From: Megaustenia siamemsis | Lineage: Eukaryota > Mollusca > Gastropoda > Stylommatophora > Ariophantidae | Assembly (NCBI GenBank): GCA_032433765.1 | Contig: JAVIAB010000101.1 | Span: 60,627,592 to 60,691,591, forward strand | Reading direction: 5' to 3' | Length of the DNA: 64,000 nucleotides | Part shown: in pieces, positions 10,405 through 21,160 of the stretch | Position numbering within the stretch: position 1 is the first letter of the stretch | Layout: each line of letters begins with the position of its first letter | Translations under genes and position numbers: made by a program | The notes under the pieces: model-generated | What the model was told of the DNA's origin: nothing | What the model saw: the letters and a program-made list of their open reading frames with translations, nothing else | The model's database searches: none

Positions 10405-11175
10405 GAAAACCAGAGGTCTTCAACAAACACTTTCCAAGTCGTTGTGTTTAGTTGCCATTCGTTTAAGTTCATTCCATGTCTTCCGCATCATCTTCATCTC
10501 TGCTTCTATCTGTCTTCTCCAAGAATTATTTGGTCTTCCTCTTTGTCTTTTCCCATGGAGAGTCCAAAAAAGGGCCTGTTGTGTAAAACTTTCAGTTGTC
10601 GTCAGCAGTGTGTGTCATATCCAGCGCCATCGTCTTCGCTGTATCTCTTTATCCACTGGTATATTTCCATGATTTTATATTAGTGCCTTTGTCCTGCCTT
10701 TTCCATCCTGTTATTCTGCGTAAGCATCCATTAATGAAAGTCTGTATCTCCATGATTGTCAATTTTGTTGTTCTCCATGTTTCACATCCATATAATAGGG
10801 CCGACTTAAAATTTGAGTTGAACCTTTTTATTTTTGTATTTAACCTAATTTCTTTGGATTCCCATGTTTCCCAGTGCAAAGAAAGCTCCTCTTGCTTTTG
10901 ATATCCTTATTGTGGTATCATTTTCTGTTCCTCCCTCGTTATCTATATTACTGCCCAGTTATATGTGAGATTGTACGTCTAGTAGAGGTATTTCTCCTAA
11001 TTTTATCTTGTTTTTGCCAACTGCATTAATTCTCATAATGTTGGTCTTATCTCTAATTAATCTTCAGTACTAGCTGTTGTGATCTCTCATCAAGTATGCT
11101 CATTGTATCCTGCATCTGTTAATGGCTGTGTGATAGGAGAGCTATGTCATCAGCAAAGTCTAAATCATCAAGTTT
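10405..11175 (-). mobile_element. LINE-C fragment (3' part of reverse transcriptase ORF)
   Basis: The minus strand encodes pieces such as LLYGCETWRTT and INGCLRRITGWKRQDK (10649-10879), the C-terminal region of a LINE reverse transcriptase. Nucleotide phrases match 21161-21662 and 23636-24430. The right end, near 11160, corresponds to the catalytic-motif region and is degraded. Stops and shifts are frequent. Confidence 0.75.
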
Positions 11176-11265
11176 TGAATTGATCAACAGTGAATATGAA
11201 TAATGAAGTAATTGACCATTTTTATAATCCTATTCTTTTAACTGAAACATTTTTCGATTTCTTAG

Positions 11266-11301
11266 ATTATCGATATGGTGGATACCAAGATTGTTTTTAT
11301 T
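11266..11301 (+). CDS. Candidate micro-exon, phase 0 (36 nt)
   Basis: The acceptor TTTTTCGATTTCTTAG and donor GTAAGTTAA bracket a 36-nt block reading IIDMVDTKIVFI. All three frames are open, so the phase is taken from its neighbours. The next strong exon is about 1.3 kb to the right. Confidence 0.55.
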
Positions 11302-11786
11302 GTAAGTTAAACGAACTTAAACCCGTTGACGTTAAGAAAAAAAAAAACCTGACGTTTATACATGATTTATAATGTTTAGCTTTTTTTTCATTCTGTTTCT
11401 ATAACTGCCTGGGATTTTGTTTTGATGTTCTTTTTGAAAAGCTATTGTTGTGGTTTGATGGAGGCTTGTAACAAATAGAACAGTGGTAAGGTAAATCAGG
11501 CAGTCACTGTTGCAGGAAAACAGGTAAATATTGTGAATGAACACAGCAAGAAATGGATAAAAGCAATCTCTCAGATCGAATCATTCTGTCTAAAAGATGC
11601 AGTGTGTGGATGTGGGAGAAACTTTACATAAACTGTGAACAACAGCATGAATAACACGGCATATCTTCGCCATGCAGTTAGATGTATGTTTATATCCTTA
11701 TATAGTTTGTGTGTGTTGTTGTTTGTTGTTCCAGCTAAAGGCCTTCTTGGCTTAAACGTCGTTCTACTTTTTTAAAATGTAATTTA
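11302..11786. other. No recognisable gene
   Basis: It contains GTTGTTCCAGCTAAAGGCC and AACGTCGTTC near 11728-11765. These recur in inverted form at 18380-18430, so a short interspersed repeat is present, of unknown type. Confidence 0.4.
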
Positions 11787-12121
11787 TATACCAAGCATCA
11801 TCATCAAGTACCATGCCTGCTGCCGCAGGTGATCATGTCTCTCCACAACTTCCGATCTTGACAGTTATTTATCATTTCTGTTGTTGATATTCTGCCAATC
11901 CATTCTCATAAGCTGTCTGGTATCTTTTCTCTTTTGCGTCCCTCAATGGTCCCAGTTGCAACAATATATTCCAGCTGTCCTATTCTCACTATATGGCCAC
12001 AAAATGATTATCATTTCTTCATAATATTTGATATCAGCTCTCTTTTTGCTTTGACCTCTTTCAGAACATGTTCATTGTTCTTCTTAGCTGTTTATAGCAT
12101 TCTCAACATTCTTCTGTAAAA
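11787..12121 (-). mobile_element. RTE-A-type 3' fragment, minus
   Basis: It begins at the tail CATCATCATC, and the sequence on the minus strand is the RTE 3' end (GTTGTGGAGAGACATGATC in related copies). It extends to the RRMLR region near 12110 and stops where a plus-oriented RTE end begins. Confidence 0.75.
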
Positions 12122-12212
12122 CATAAATGATAAATAAATGTCGAGATCGAACGTTGTGGAGAGACATGATCACCTACGCCAACATGCACGGTACATGATG
12201 ATGATGATGAAG
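12122..12212 (+). mobile_element. RTE-A-type 3' end, plus, abutting the inverted fragment
   Basis: The phrase CGTTGTGGAGAGACATGATC, then CTACGCCAAC, and the tail GATGATGATGATGA mark the last 90 bases of an RTE. With the segment to its left it forms an inverted pair of the same 3' end. Confidence 0.75.
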
Positions 12213-12293
12213 TGTATTTGATATGAATGACCATTGAAACATCCAACATCACGTACGCACTTAATGCGAACAGCAAAAAACAACAACCAAAAA

Positions 12294-12296
<3 letters not shown>

Positions 12297-12346
<50 letters not shown>
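12297..12346 (+). repeat. (AT)n microsatellite
   Basis: About 50 bases of uninterrupted AT dinucleotides. Confidence 0.95.
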
Positions 12347-12353
<7 letters not shown>

Positions 12354-12576
12354 ACCGTAGGGATAGTCTTGGCAACATGTTTATATGAAACAAATACACA
12401 TCTCGCTATGTTTAGATTAGCCGAACCCCATTAACAGGAAGATTGTTGACGCTAGTGATGTGTTTAGCTCTAATAATCTCAGCGATTTGTGTGGACATCT
12501 CTAAAACTAGTATGTGCACAAATTGGGCTCAAATATGTCAATTAATTCATTAGTATTTATCTTTTTTCATTTGTAG

Positions 12577-12609
12577 GCTGTCAAACCTGATGATTCAAAT
12601 ATTGCTGAA
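12577..12609 (+). CDS. Candidate micro-exon, phase 0 (33 nt)
   Basis: The acceptor TATCTTTTTTCATTTGTAG is strong and the donor GTAAGTTATG is near-perfect. Phase 0 reads AVKPDDSNIAE; one other frame has a stop (TGA). It shares the first codon GCT and the donor context GTAAGTTAT with the exon at 13304. Confidence 0.6.
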
Positions 12610-13303
12610 GTAAGTTATGTAACCAATATTTGGAAGATGGAAATTAGCAATCATTTTACCACTCGCTTTCAATCCTTCTCCCCCTACCATTTTCTTTAAA
12701 ACAATGGCACATCACTGTACCGGTTACATATTAATAATGAACGAAGACAAAACAGTACAAGCCAGATGAAACCTAAATGATGGTTTGAGGTGCGATACAT
12801 GATTGTTTACGCTATTACTCAATCACCGCAAGTGTCAAGATTGTTCTTGCAAGTTATTAAACGTTTTAGATTCACATTCATTCAATTGTATCCAAAGGTG
12901 AATGTCAACAGGGCTAAAAGCGGACGACTCATAACTGACTGAATCGATAAACCATCACTATTCATAACCTACTCCATATATTCGTGGTGCTTCTAGAAAC
13001 ATACTAATCTGACCAGTCTGGTTAAGTTAGTAGGGATAACGAATGAACTCAAACCGGTATTCACAAATTAAAGGACATACTAAATACATTTGTCTCGTGG
13101 TGAAGGAGAGCGCAACACAAAACCGTTCAATGAACGGGGACAATGGTGACGCGCTACAAAAATGACCTTACCCGTCTGGTGAATGAAAACAAATAAGAAA
13201 GTAATTATTCTCTTCATTTACTCGCGAAACAACGATCTATACACACGCATTAATACGTGTATAACATTCCTCAGTTATTTTTTTAATATCACGTATTTTT
13301 CAG
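12610..13303. other. Presumed intron, no repeat recognised
   Basis: This 694-bp interval between two strong candidate exons carries no mobile element I can recognise. A possible 24-nt block at 12997-13020 (KHTNLTSL) has a good TTCTAG acceptor but a poor donor GTTAAG. Confidence 0.4.
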
Positions 13304-13339
13304 GCTATAGAGAAATTAGCGTTTAAAAGACTGGCTGTC
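13304..13339 (+). CDS. Candidate micro-exon, phase 0 (36 nt)
   Basis: The acceptor ATCACGTATTTTTCAG follows a long T-rich stretch, and the donor is GTAAGTTATA. Phase 0 reads AIEKLAFKRLAV; both other frames contain stops. The peptide could form a short amphipathic helix. It resembles the exon at 18957 (AIKLAER), and both start GCTATA. Confidence 0.62.
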
Positions 13340-13544
13340 GTAAGTTATATGAACAAGCATAATACTAGAGACATTATATGTTTAGAAACTGTGAAACAAT
13401 TCAAATAATACATTTCTCATTACTTTTTTTCTCTTGTTGCCGTGCTCTATTTTCTATCTTTATTTTGTAATGATTTATTTTATCATTATACAAAAAAAAA
13501 AAAAACAGATAAAATGGTTGGCTACATGACAAGGGAGAAAAATT

Positions 13545-13700
13545 TTTAAAAATACAATGAGCCTTCAATAAACTTTGCGAAAACACCAGACCGAAGGGCG
13601 GGCCACGAAAAAGTTGGATTGGCGGTTTATTAGAAACATCAGGAAACATGGCAACAGCAAGGGCAAACATAACAGCACATGACCGCAAATCTCTCTTCTA
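13545..13700 (+). mobile_element. LINE-D fragment
   Basis: The plus strand reads RPKGGPRKSWIGGLL, the basic R-P-K-G-R-P-R-K-x-W block typical of the C-terminus of LINE reverse transcriptases. The complement of 36950-37010 carries the same block. Confidence 0.6.
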
Positions 13701-13744
13701 TATCTCTCCTGCAATCAATATACAATACATCAAATGTAAATAAT

Positions 13745-14775
13745 AAATATGCTGGAGAAATTAGACATTGATGGCAATGATCTGCGAATCACAAAAAACA
13801 TGTACTGGCAACAAACAGCGGCTATACGAATTAACAACCAAACAGGACAATTTCAATTTATAAAACAGGGAGTCAGACAAGGCTGTGTTCTATCGCCGGA
13901 TTTGTTTTCACTTTACAGCGAATATATTATGAGATCAATAGTAGACAAAAATGGAATTGAAGTCAACGGTCACAACATAAATAATTTGCGATATGCGGAT
14001 GATACAGTCTTAATAGCAGAAACAGAGAACGAACTACAAGAAATGATAGAAGTAATAGTAAAAGAAAGCAACAAGAATGGTCTCAGTCTGAATAGTATGA
14101 AAACATAAGTAATGGTTATATCGAAGAAACAATCATCACCATCATGCAGCATAAAAATAAACGAGACAAATCTGAAACAAGTGCAACGTTTCAAATACTT
14201 GGGCACAATAATTACATCAGATGGGAGATGCACCACAGAAATAAAAAGCAGAATAGCTCAGGCCAAAATAGCATTTCAGAAAATGAAAAATATCTTATGC
14301 AACAAATCTATGTCAATAGAAATGAGAAAGAGAGTTCATCGGTGCTATATAGAACCAATTCTGACCTATGGAAGCGAATCATGGACAGTAGACAAACAAA
14401 TGAAAAGACGATTAGAGGTCACAGAGATGAGATTTCTCAGAAGAATGTTGAAAGTTCTCTGAACAGCTAAAAAGACCAATGAGGAAGTTCTTAAAGAGGC
14501 CAACACAAAAAGGGAGCTCATAAAAAACATCAGAAAGAAACAATCACATTTTTTTGAGCACATCACGAGTAGAGAAAAGTTGGAATACTTGGTTGCAACT
14601 GGCAAAATAAAAGGAAAGAGAGATCGCGGAGGACAAAGAGAGAAAATACTGGATAGCTTGGTGTCATGGCATGGAAAACAGTCAACAACAGAACTGATAC
14701 GATGCATTGTGGATAGAAGATTGTGGAGGGACATGATCGCCTACGCCAACCGGTATGGCACATGATGATGATGAT
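13745..14775 (+). mobile_element. RTE-A LINE copy, 5'-truncated
   Basis: The copy begins within the reverse transcriptase at MLEKLDIDGNDLR and includes GVRQGCVLSPDLF and the catalytic LRYADDTVLIAE (near 13986). A single TAA stop at 14106-14108 separates this frame from the next part (MVISKKQSSP...), which carries the YGSESWTVDKQMKRRLE block. A frameshift follows near 14460. The 3' end is GGCACATGATGATGATGA. Its intact catalytic motif makes it a better copy than the one at 1-1597. Confidence 0.85.
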
Positions 14776-15180
14776 AACTCTCCTCGATGATGAAAGAGAA
14801 ATGAGGAAGGGAAGAAAAAGGGGTTATCACGCTAACTTAGATATAGACAGGGTATACAGAAAAAAACAGAAAGTAATTCTCCTCAGCAGACATGCATAAG
14901 TAAAGGTCAATTGTACTGCTCGTTTCAAATCATGTGCCCAACTTTTAAAATCGATATCTTTTTAATCTCTTTTTGTAATTTTTTTCAAAATTTGCATGTA
15001 AAGTTATAATGATTAGAACCCAACAGGGAATTAATTTCATTTAAAAAAAAACATTTGGTTATTATTGTTGCTTATTTGATTTATATAAATTTATAACCAC
15101 CCATTGATGTAGTCAAAACTTAATGTTTACAGTATTTTAAGTTAAAAATAGCGATTAAAAATCAATACACGGTACAATTG
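14776..15180. other. No recognisable gene
   Basis: AT-rich. It could include the left end of the Sailor-like element at 15353, but I could not match an inverted repeat to the other side. Confidence 0.4.
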
Positions 15181-15352
15181 ACGTTTTTGCACACTTTCCA
15201 CGTGGGCTTTCTGACACAATTAGACACTTGTAGAAAACACGAGGCATTGTGTGTTCCATTTCCGTTCATTCATAGGTGCAGACGTGGAACAATAACATTT
15301 ATCATGAGTCTTAAAATGAAATTCTGCAGTTTGACAAAACATCGCAATCAAA

Positions 15353-16561
15353 ATGTATGACTATTTTTGCAAAGAGGCTAAACGAGGAAGATTATTTCAT
15401 TCTTTAGAAAACCCTGAGAATAGGACAAGACACATTTTGGATTTATCTAAATGTTCATTTAATCGCTGGATTCAAGCACGTGACCGTCAATGTTCAAAAT
15501 ATACAAAATCACAAGGAAGAGCAAAAATGTTGGATAATTTCGACAGTGAACTTATTAGAAGTGAAATTCGCAAAATGTTGGGTATGAATGAAACTGTTAC
15601 AATAAGAAAATTAAAAGTATCGCTGAAAAAGAACAACAGTATTGAAATTTCAAAGTCTACATTATGGAGGAATGTGAGAGCTGCAGGCTTTACATTCAGA
15701 AAGTATTCCAATGGACGAAACATCATCTGTGAGAAGCCACATATAGTAGTCATGAGAAGCAAGTACTTACGTGAAGTAAAAGAGGTGCGCAAGCAACGTT
15801 ATGATATTGTGTACTTGGATGAAACATGGATCAATGCTCACCACACTAACCAAAGGGAATGGCAGTCATCAGATGGAAAGATTAAGAGATTAATACCTAG
15901 CAGCAAAGGACAGCGCTTGATAATTGCTCATGCAGGTAGTCGACAACATGGACTAATACAGAATGCAGAGCTCATTTTTCTTTCAAAATCCATAGACAAT
16001 CGGGATTATCACTCTAAGATGAATGGTCACATATTTAGACATTGGATTGAAAATTCTGTTCTCCCATCACTAGATCGACCATCTTGCCTAATAATGGACA
16101 ATGCAGCGTACCACAACATTGTTGCACTTGAAGATAAAATCCCGACGTCATCCAGTACAAAAGATGCTATTAAGATAAGGCTCACAAAGGAGCACATACA
16201 ATTTAATAAAATGTACATAAAACCTGAATTACTATCTCTAGTAAAGCAAAACCAGAGGACAAAGATTTTTCAAATAGATAAGATTATCCAAGAGCACGGT
16301 CATATAAGTTTGAGGCTGCCACCTTACCATGCTCATTTAAATCCAATATAACTAATCTGGGCAAAATTAAAAGGACAAGTGGCAGATGAAAATACAACAT
16401 TCAAAATATGCGATGTAAAGACTCTTGCTAATCTCGCTTTATTAAATATAGACAAAGATTATTGGGCGAAATGTGAAGACCACGTCTTAAAACAGGAAGA
16501 GGAATATTGGAAAAATGATGGTTTGTGGAATGTTCAACCCCAAACAGTTATTAATCTTTAG
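15353..16561 (+). pseudogene. Sailor-like transposase with one in-frame stop
   Basis: The frame runs 402 codons with a single interruption, TAA at 16349-16351. The first aspartate lies in YLDETWINAHH, the second in IMDNAAYHN, and the stop falls exactly where the third acidic residue is expected, in HLNPI-x-LIWAKLKG (the copy at 4516-5700 has D there). About 83 residues lie between the last two positions. A GAA to TAA change would explain it in one step. N-terminal residues 40-130 contain a likely helix-turn-helix DNA-binding region (TIRKLKVSLKKN, SKSTLWRNVRAAGF). I chose the start at MYDYFCKEAKR because it matches the length of the family frame. No terminal repeats were found. Confidence 0.85.
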
Positions 16562-16794
16562 ACAGAGACAGACAAAGTCTCCGAACACTTCTGTATAGGC
16601 GGCTAGCACAAATGCGTCAAACCCTCCCCGCATGTGTAGAAGCACATCCGAGTTTCGTAAAAATAGGTAACGCTAGAGACAAAATGGACACTCTACAACA
16701 CAAACTTCATTCCAACGTTGTGATATAAGGCATTTATCGCTGGATTAAACAATAACAAGACAAATAATGACTATATAAAATAACATTTATTAGA

Positions 16795-18094
16795 TAAAGA
16801 TAAAGATAAAGGTAAAGGTAAAGTACGAGAGCCAAACAGGACAATTTCAACTGATAAAACAATGAGTCAGACAAGGATGTGTTCTGTCGCCGGATTTGTT
16901 TTCACTTTACAGCGAACATATTATGAGATCAATAGTAGACAAAAAAGAAATTAAAGTGAATGGTCACAACAAATAATTTGCGATATGCGGATGACAGAGT
17001 CTTAATAGCAGAGACAGAGAATGAAATACAAGATATGATAGACATAATAGTAAAAGAAAGCAACAAAAGGTATCAGTCTGAATAGTAAGAAAACGGAGGT
17101 AATGGTTATATAGAAGAAACAATCATCACCAGCATGCAGCATAAAAATAAACAGGACAAATTTGAAACAAGTGCAACGCGTGAAATACTTGGACACAATA
17201 ATAACATCACATGGAAGATGCACCACAGAATTAAAAGGTAGAATAGTTCAGGTTACAATAGCATTTCAGAAAATGAAAAATATCTTATGCAAAAAATCTA
17301 TGTCAATAGAAATGAGAAAGAGAGTTCAACGGCGCTATATAGAACCAATTCTGACCTATGGAAGCGTATCACGGCCAGTCGACAAACAAATGAAAAGACG
17401 ATTAGAGACTACAGAGATGAGATTTCTCAGAAGAGTGTTGAACGTTAACTGGACAGCAAAAAAAAGCAATGAGGAAGTTCTCAAAGAGGCCACCAAAAAA
17501 AGGGAGCTCATAAAAAAAACATTAGAAAGAAATAATCAACATTTTTCGGGCACATCATGAGAAGAGGAAAGTTGGAATATTTGGTTACAACTGGCAAAAT
17601 AAAAGGCAAGAGAGATCGCGGACTACAAAGAGAGAAAATACTGGATAGCTTGGTTTTATGGCATGGAAAACAGTCAACAACAACAGAACTGATACGATGC
17701 ACTGTAGATAGAAGATTGTGGAAGGACATGATCGCCTACGCCAACCGGTATGGCACATGCTGACGATGATGATGAAAGTACGAGACTTGAACCGGCGTCT
17801 TAGCACGCGAGTTTCCACCCATATGAGCTCGGCCGCCTATCCAGATTTGTTCGGAGATTTCGGGATAGTGTCGCTTCAAGCATCGAATTCACGATGCGAG
17901 GCCACATTCCTAACCTTCGCAGGGTAATACCCTGGTACCCATTTCTGCCATCGGCTTGGTCGACCGTGGGGGTATTTTTTGTTTCAACCACAAGAACAAC
18001 TCACACTGCTCCCAAAGGGAATCGAACAGGAGTTATCCGAACGTCGGTAGCTCAGTCGGGTGGTTTTCCCAACTAGGCAGCCGATGCCCCCACA
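16795..18094 (-). mobile_element. SINE-1, copy 2, split by an RTE-A insertion
   Basis: The left part (about 16795-16829) is the SINE tail ending GGTAAAGGTAAAGTACGAG. The SINE resumes at 17775 with AAAGTACGAGACTTGAACC and ends at the tRNA-like head (minus strand GGGGGCATCGGCTGCCTAG). Its B box is the minus-strand GTTCGATTCCC. Confidence 0.85.
16830..17774 (+). mobile_element. RTE-A LINE, 5'-truncated, with 10-bp TSD
   Basis: Exact repeats AAAGTACGAG at 16820-16829 and 17775-17784 flank 945 bp of RTE-A. It begins at the GVRQGC region and retains the catalytic RYADD with later frame breaks. The second part (17162-17560) carries KYLDTIITSHGRC and RRFLRRVLN-like residues. The tail is CTGACGATGATGATG. 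It interrupts SINE-1, so it is the younger of the two. Confidence 0.9.
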
Positions 18095-18956
18095 TGTGTT
18101 AGATGCATGACAGGAAACAGCGTGAGAGATAAGATTATAAATGAGGAACTGAGAATCAGCTTTAAATAATTCCTACGGATGAATGCACACAGAAGCAACA
18201 TATATAAGTGATTGTCTTCGGGATGACATATAAAGATCAGAATACAACTCAACGAACTTTTGCTATGAGAAAACCAGGCCTAGTCCAAATAACAGAAATA
18301 TGATGAATATTTTAAAAGAAAGAAGGAAAAAATGGTATGGTAACAATTTTACATAGGTGAGAAACAAAACAGAAGTGGAACGACGTTTCGGCCAAAAGGC
18401 CTTCAGCTGGAATAATAAACAACACATTAAAAATATATACGGATGTGTACAGAAAGCTAATTACATGGCGATAATATGTTGTAGACTCTCAAAAACGGAA
18501 AATAAGTGACTTTTCTTTATTCCGAAGCTTGGTCAGACAACAACTGGTTTGAAAGTCTTATGAACGGCCAACAGGGCCACATGTATAAAATACAGTAAGA
18601 GGGGAATGGTTCTAAAAATATAATGGGGGTATTACCATTTACTGTACCACTGTTCACTTAAAAAAAAAAATAATTGTCATTTTCTTCATCAACTTTACAG
18701 CAGCTTTTCATTTCTATACATCTTGATGCATCTTTATGCCTTTACTCATTTTAACGAAAATATGAACTCCTGAAACGTTAGAAACACTTGGAAAGGTTGC
18801 AGAAGGAGAGACCACAAGTATAGTAATAGACCGCTAACTGTTGACACAGAAATACAGTTGAAGAAGGCAGACGAAGAGAATTTAGTTTTAAAAGTGATAG
18901 ATAAATATGTTGAGAAACACTTTGTCTGAATTAATTTATGTTCTGTTTTATTTTAG
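18095..18956. other. Presumed intron; no gene recognised
   Basis: It contains a short repeat at 18380-18430 (ACGACGTTTCGG, AAAAGGCCTTCAGCTGGAA), inverted relative to 11728-11765. Otherwise nothing. Confidence 0.4.
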
Positions 18957-18977
18957 GCTATAAAGTTGGCTGAAAGA
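18957..18977 (+). CDS. Candidate micro-exon, phase 0 (21 nt)
   Basis: The acceptor TGTTCTGTTTTATTTTAG and donor GTAAGTCAA are both strong. Phase 0 reads AIKLAER; both other frames hit stops, despite the short length. The presumed upstream intron is 5.6 kb and contains RTE-A, a Sailor-like relic and SINE-1. Confidence 0.62.
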
Positions 18978-19384
18978 GTAAGTCAATACAATATACGACA
19001 CAATGTACAATAACGAAATCTGATGAAACTAATATAGGCCATGATTTGTGATGAATATCAAGAGAATAAGATACAGTAAGAGTGGACAAATATTAAGAAA
19101 AGAGCTTAATGTAGAACACAGTCAGGCGTCACAACTGCTGGAGGAGACGATCATGTCCCTGCGCAAACGATAATCTTAACTGTTGAGCTTCACTTTAGCT
19201 TTTAATCTTCTAGCGCGTCTTTTAAACTATAAGTTACTTTGATCCATTTTTCTTCCAATCGTATTTGCTCTTATGCATTTTACCTTACAGCGATATATTT
19301 CAGTTTGTTTTAGCATCTATAGCTCTCTCCAATTATTTTGTTACCATATATATATGTACACGTAAATAGTTCACATCATTACCA
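18978..19384. other. Presumed intron; no gene recognised
   Basis: No clear element. Part of 19130-19300 may be degraded LINE sequence. Confidence 0.3.
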
Positions 19385-19927
19385 TTATCATCACCATCAA
19401 GTAGCATGCACGCTATGGTAGGTGATCACGTCTCTCCACAACTTTTGAACGCGACAGTTATTTATCATTTCTGTTGTTGACCTTCTGCCAAGCCATTCTC
19501 TTAAGCTGTCTGGTATTTTTTTCTTTCCTTCCCTCTATCTCTTCGTCCCTAAATGTTCCCAGTTGTTACAATATATTCCAGTTGTTCTTTTTTCATTGCA
19601 TTGCCACCCCCCACCCCCCCAAAAAAAAAATGATTATTGCTTCTTCCTAATAATGGAAATTAGTTCTCTTTGGGCTTCGGCTTCTTTCAGAACGTTTGAA
19701 TTACTTTTCTTAGCTTCCCATAGTATTATAGTATTCTCAACATTCTTTGGTAAAATCACATTTCTGCAGCCTCCAGTAATTGTCTTCTTTGCTGTCCAAT
19801 AAGCCATGATTCCCTTACATGCGTTAACAATGGCTCTATATACTATTTAAGAACTCTTTTCTTGTTTTTATTCTCACAAATAGATTGCACAGTATCTTCA
19901 TTTTTATTTTGGAAAGCTGCTTTTTAA
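19385..19927 (-). mobile_element. RTE 3' fragment, minus
   Basis: It shares TGATCACGTCTCTCCACAAC and TTCTGTTGTTGACCTTCTGC with the 3' part of the element at 40737-43854. It is 5'-truncated and abuts an RTE end in the other orientation. Confidence 0.75.
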
Positions 19928-20152
19928 TCAACATTTTTCGTACACTTCATGAGAAGAGGAAAGTTGGAATACTTAGTTACAACTAGCAAAATAAAAGGAA
20001 AGAGAGATAGCTGAGGACAAAGAGAGAAAATACTGGATAGCTTGGTCTCATGGCATGGAAAACAGTCAACAACAGAACTGATACGATGCACTGTAGATAG
20101 AAGATTGTGGAGGGACATGATCACCTACGATAACCGGTATGGCATATGATGA
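19928..20152 (+). mobile_element. RTE-A 3' end, plus
   Basis: It starts ATCAACATTTTTCG, includes GAGAAGAGGAAAGTTGG, and ends GGCATATGATGATGAT. With 19385-19927 it forms a second inverted RTE pair, like that at 11787-12212. Confidence 0.8.
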
Positions 20153-21160
20153 TGATACCTAGATCATTTTTTTACAACTTTTGGCTGCCGGAAACCATGT
20201 TGTTCTTCGGACATTTCATGTCTGATCTAATGTCTCACTCTATAATTTATTTATTGATGTAGCAGTATCGTGGTCGGATGACTAATGAGGCTGGTAGTTA
20301 TGTGATTCTCACGCTCAAATGGTTGTTGTTTCTTTGGGAGGGCATAGTCAAGATGGAGATGGTGAATTTAAAAGAAGACGGCAGAATCTTACACAAAAAT
20401 TCAATTCCGGCAATGGTAGAATCGCAGAAAAAAATAAAAATGGGAATGGTATAATCTCAACAGCATTAAGTGAAAGTGGTGAATTCTCAGCAATATCAAA
20501 TGCTAGCGGTAAAATCTCAGCAATATCAAATACCAACTGTATAATCTCAGCAATATCAAATACCAACTGTATAATCTCAGCAATATCAAATTCCAACTGT
20601 ATAATCACAGCAATATCACATGCCGACTGAATAATCTCAGCAATATCACATGCCGACTGAATAATCTCAGCAATATCAAATACCAACTGTATAATCTCAG
20701 CAATATCAAATACCAACTGTATAATCTCAGCAATATCAAATTCCAACTGTATAATCACAGCAATATCAAATACCAACTGTATAATCTCAGCAATATCAAA
20801 TGTCAACTGTATAATCTCAGCAATATCAAATTCCAACTGTATAATCTCAGCAATATCAAATACCAACTGTATAATCTCAGCAATATCAAATTCCAACTGT
20901 ATAATCACAGCAATATCACATGCCAACTGAATAATCTCAGCAATATCAAATGTCAACTGTATAATCTCAGAAATATCAAATTCCAACTGTATAATCTCAG
21001 CAATATCAAATGGTAATGACACAATCTCACAAACATTAAATGACAGTGATATAATCCCATCAAATATAAATGACAGTAGTATAGTATCAGAAACATTAAA
21101 TGACACTGATATAATCTAATCAATAATAACTGACAAGGTATAATCTTTGCAACAATAAAT

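Noticed and set aside
12997..13020. Possible 24-nt micro-exon (KHTNLTSL)
   Set aside because: The acceptor is acceptable but the donor GTTAAG is poor. Mentioned only inside the intron entry.
20319..20630. Plus-strand 103-codon ORF in the 30-bp array as a gene
   Set aside because: It reflects the period of the array; no coding evidence beyond openness.
20440..21010. CRISPR-like array (regular repeats)
   Set aside because: Units are contiguous without unique spacers and the genome is eukaryotic; it is a minisatellite.
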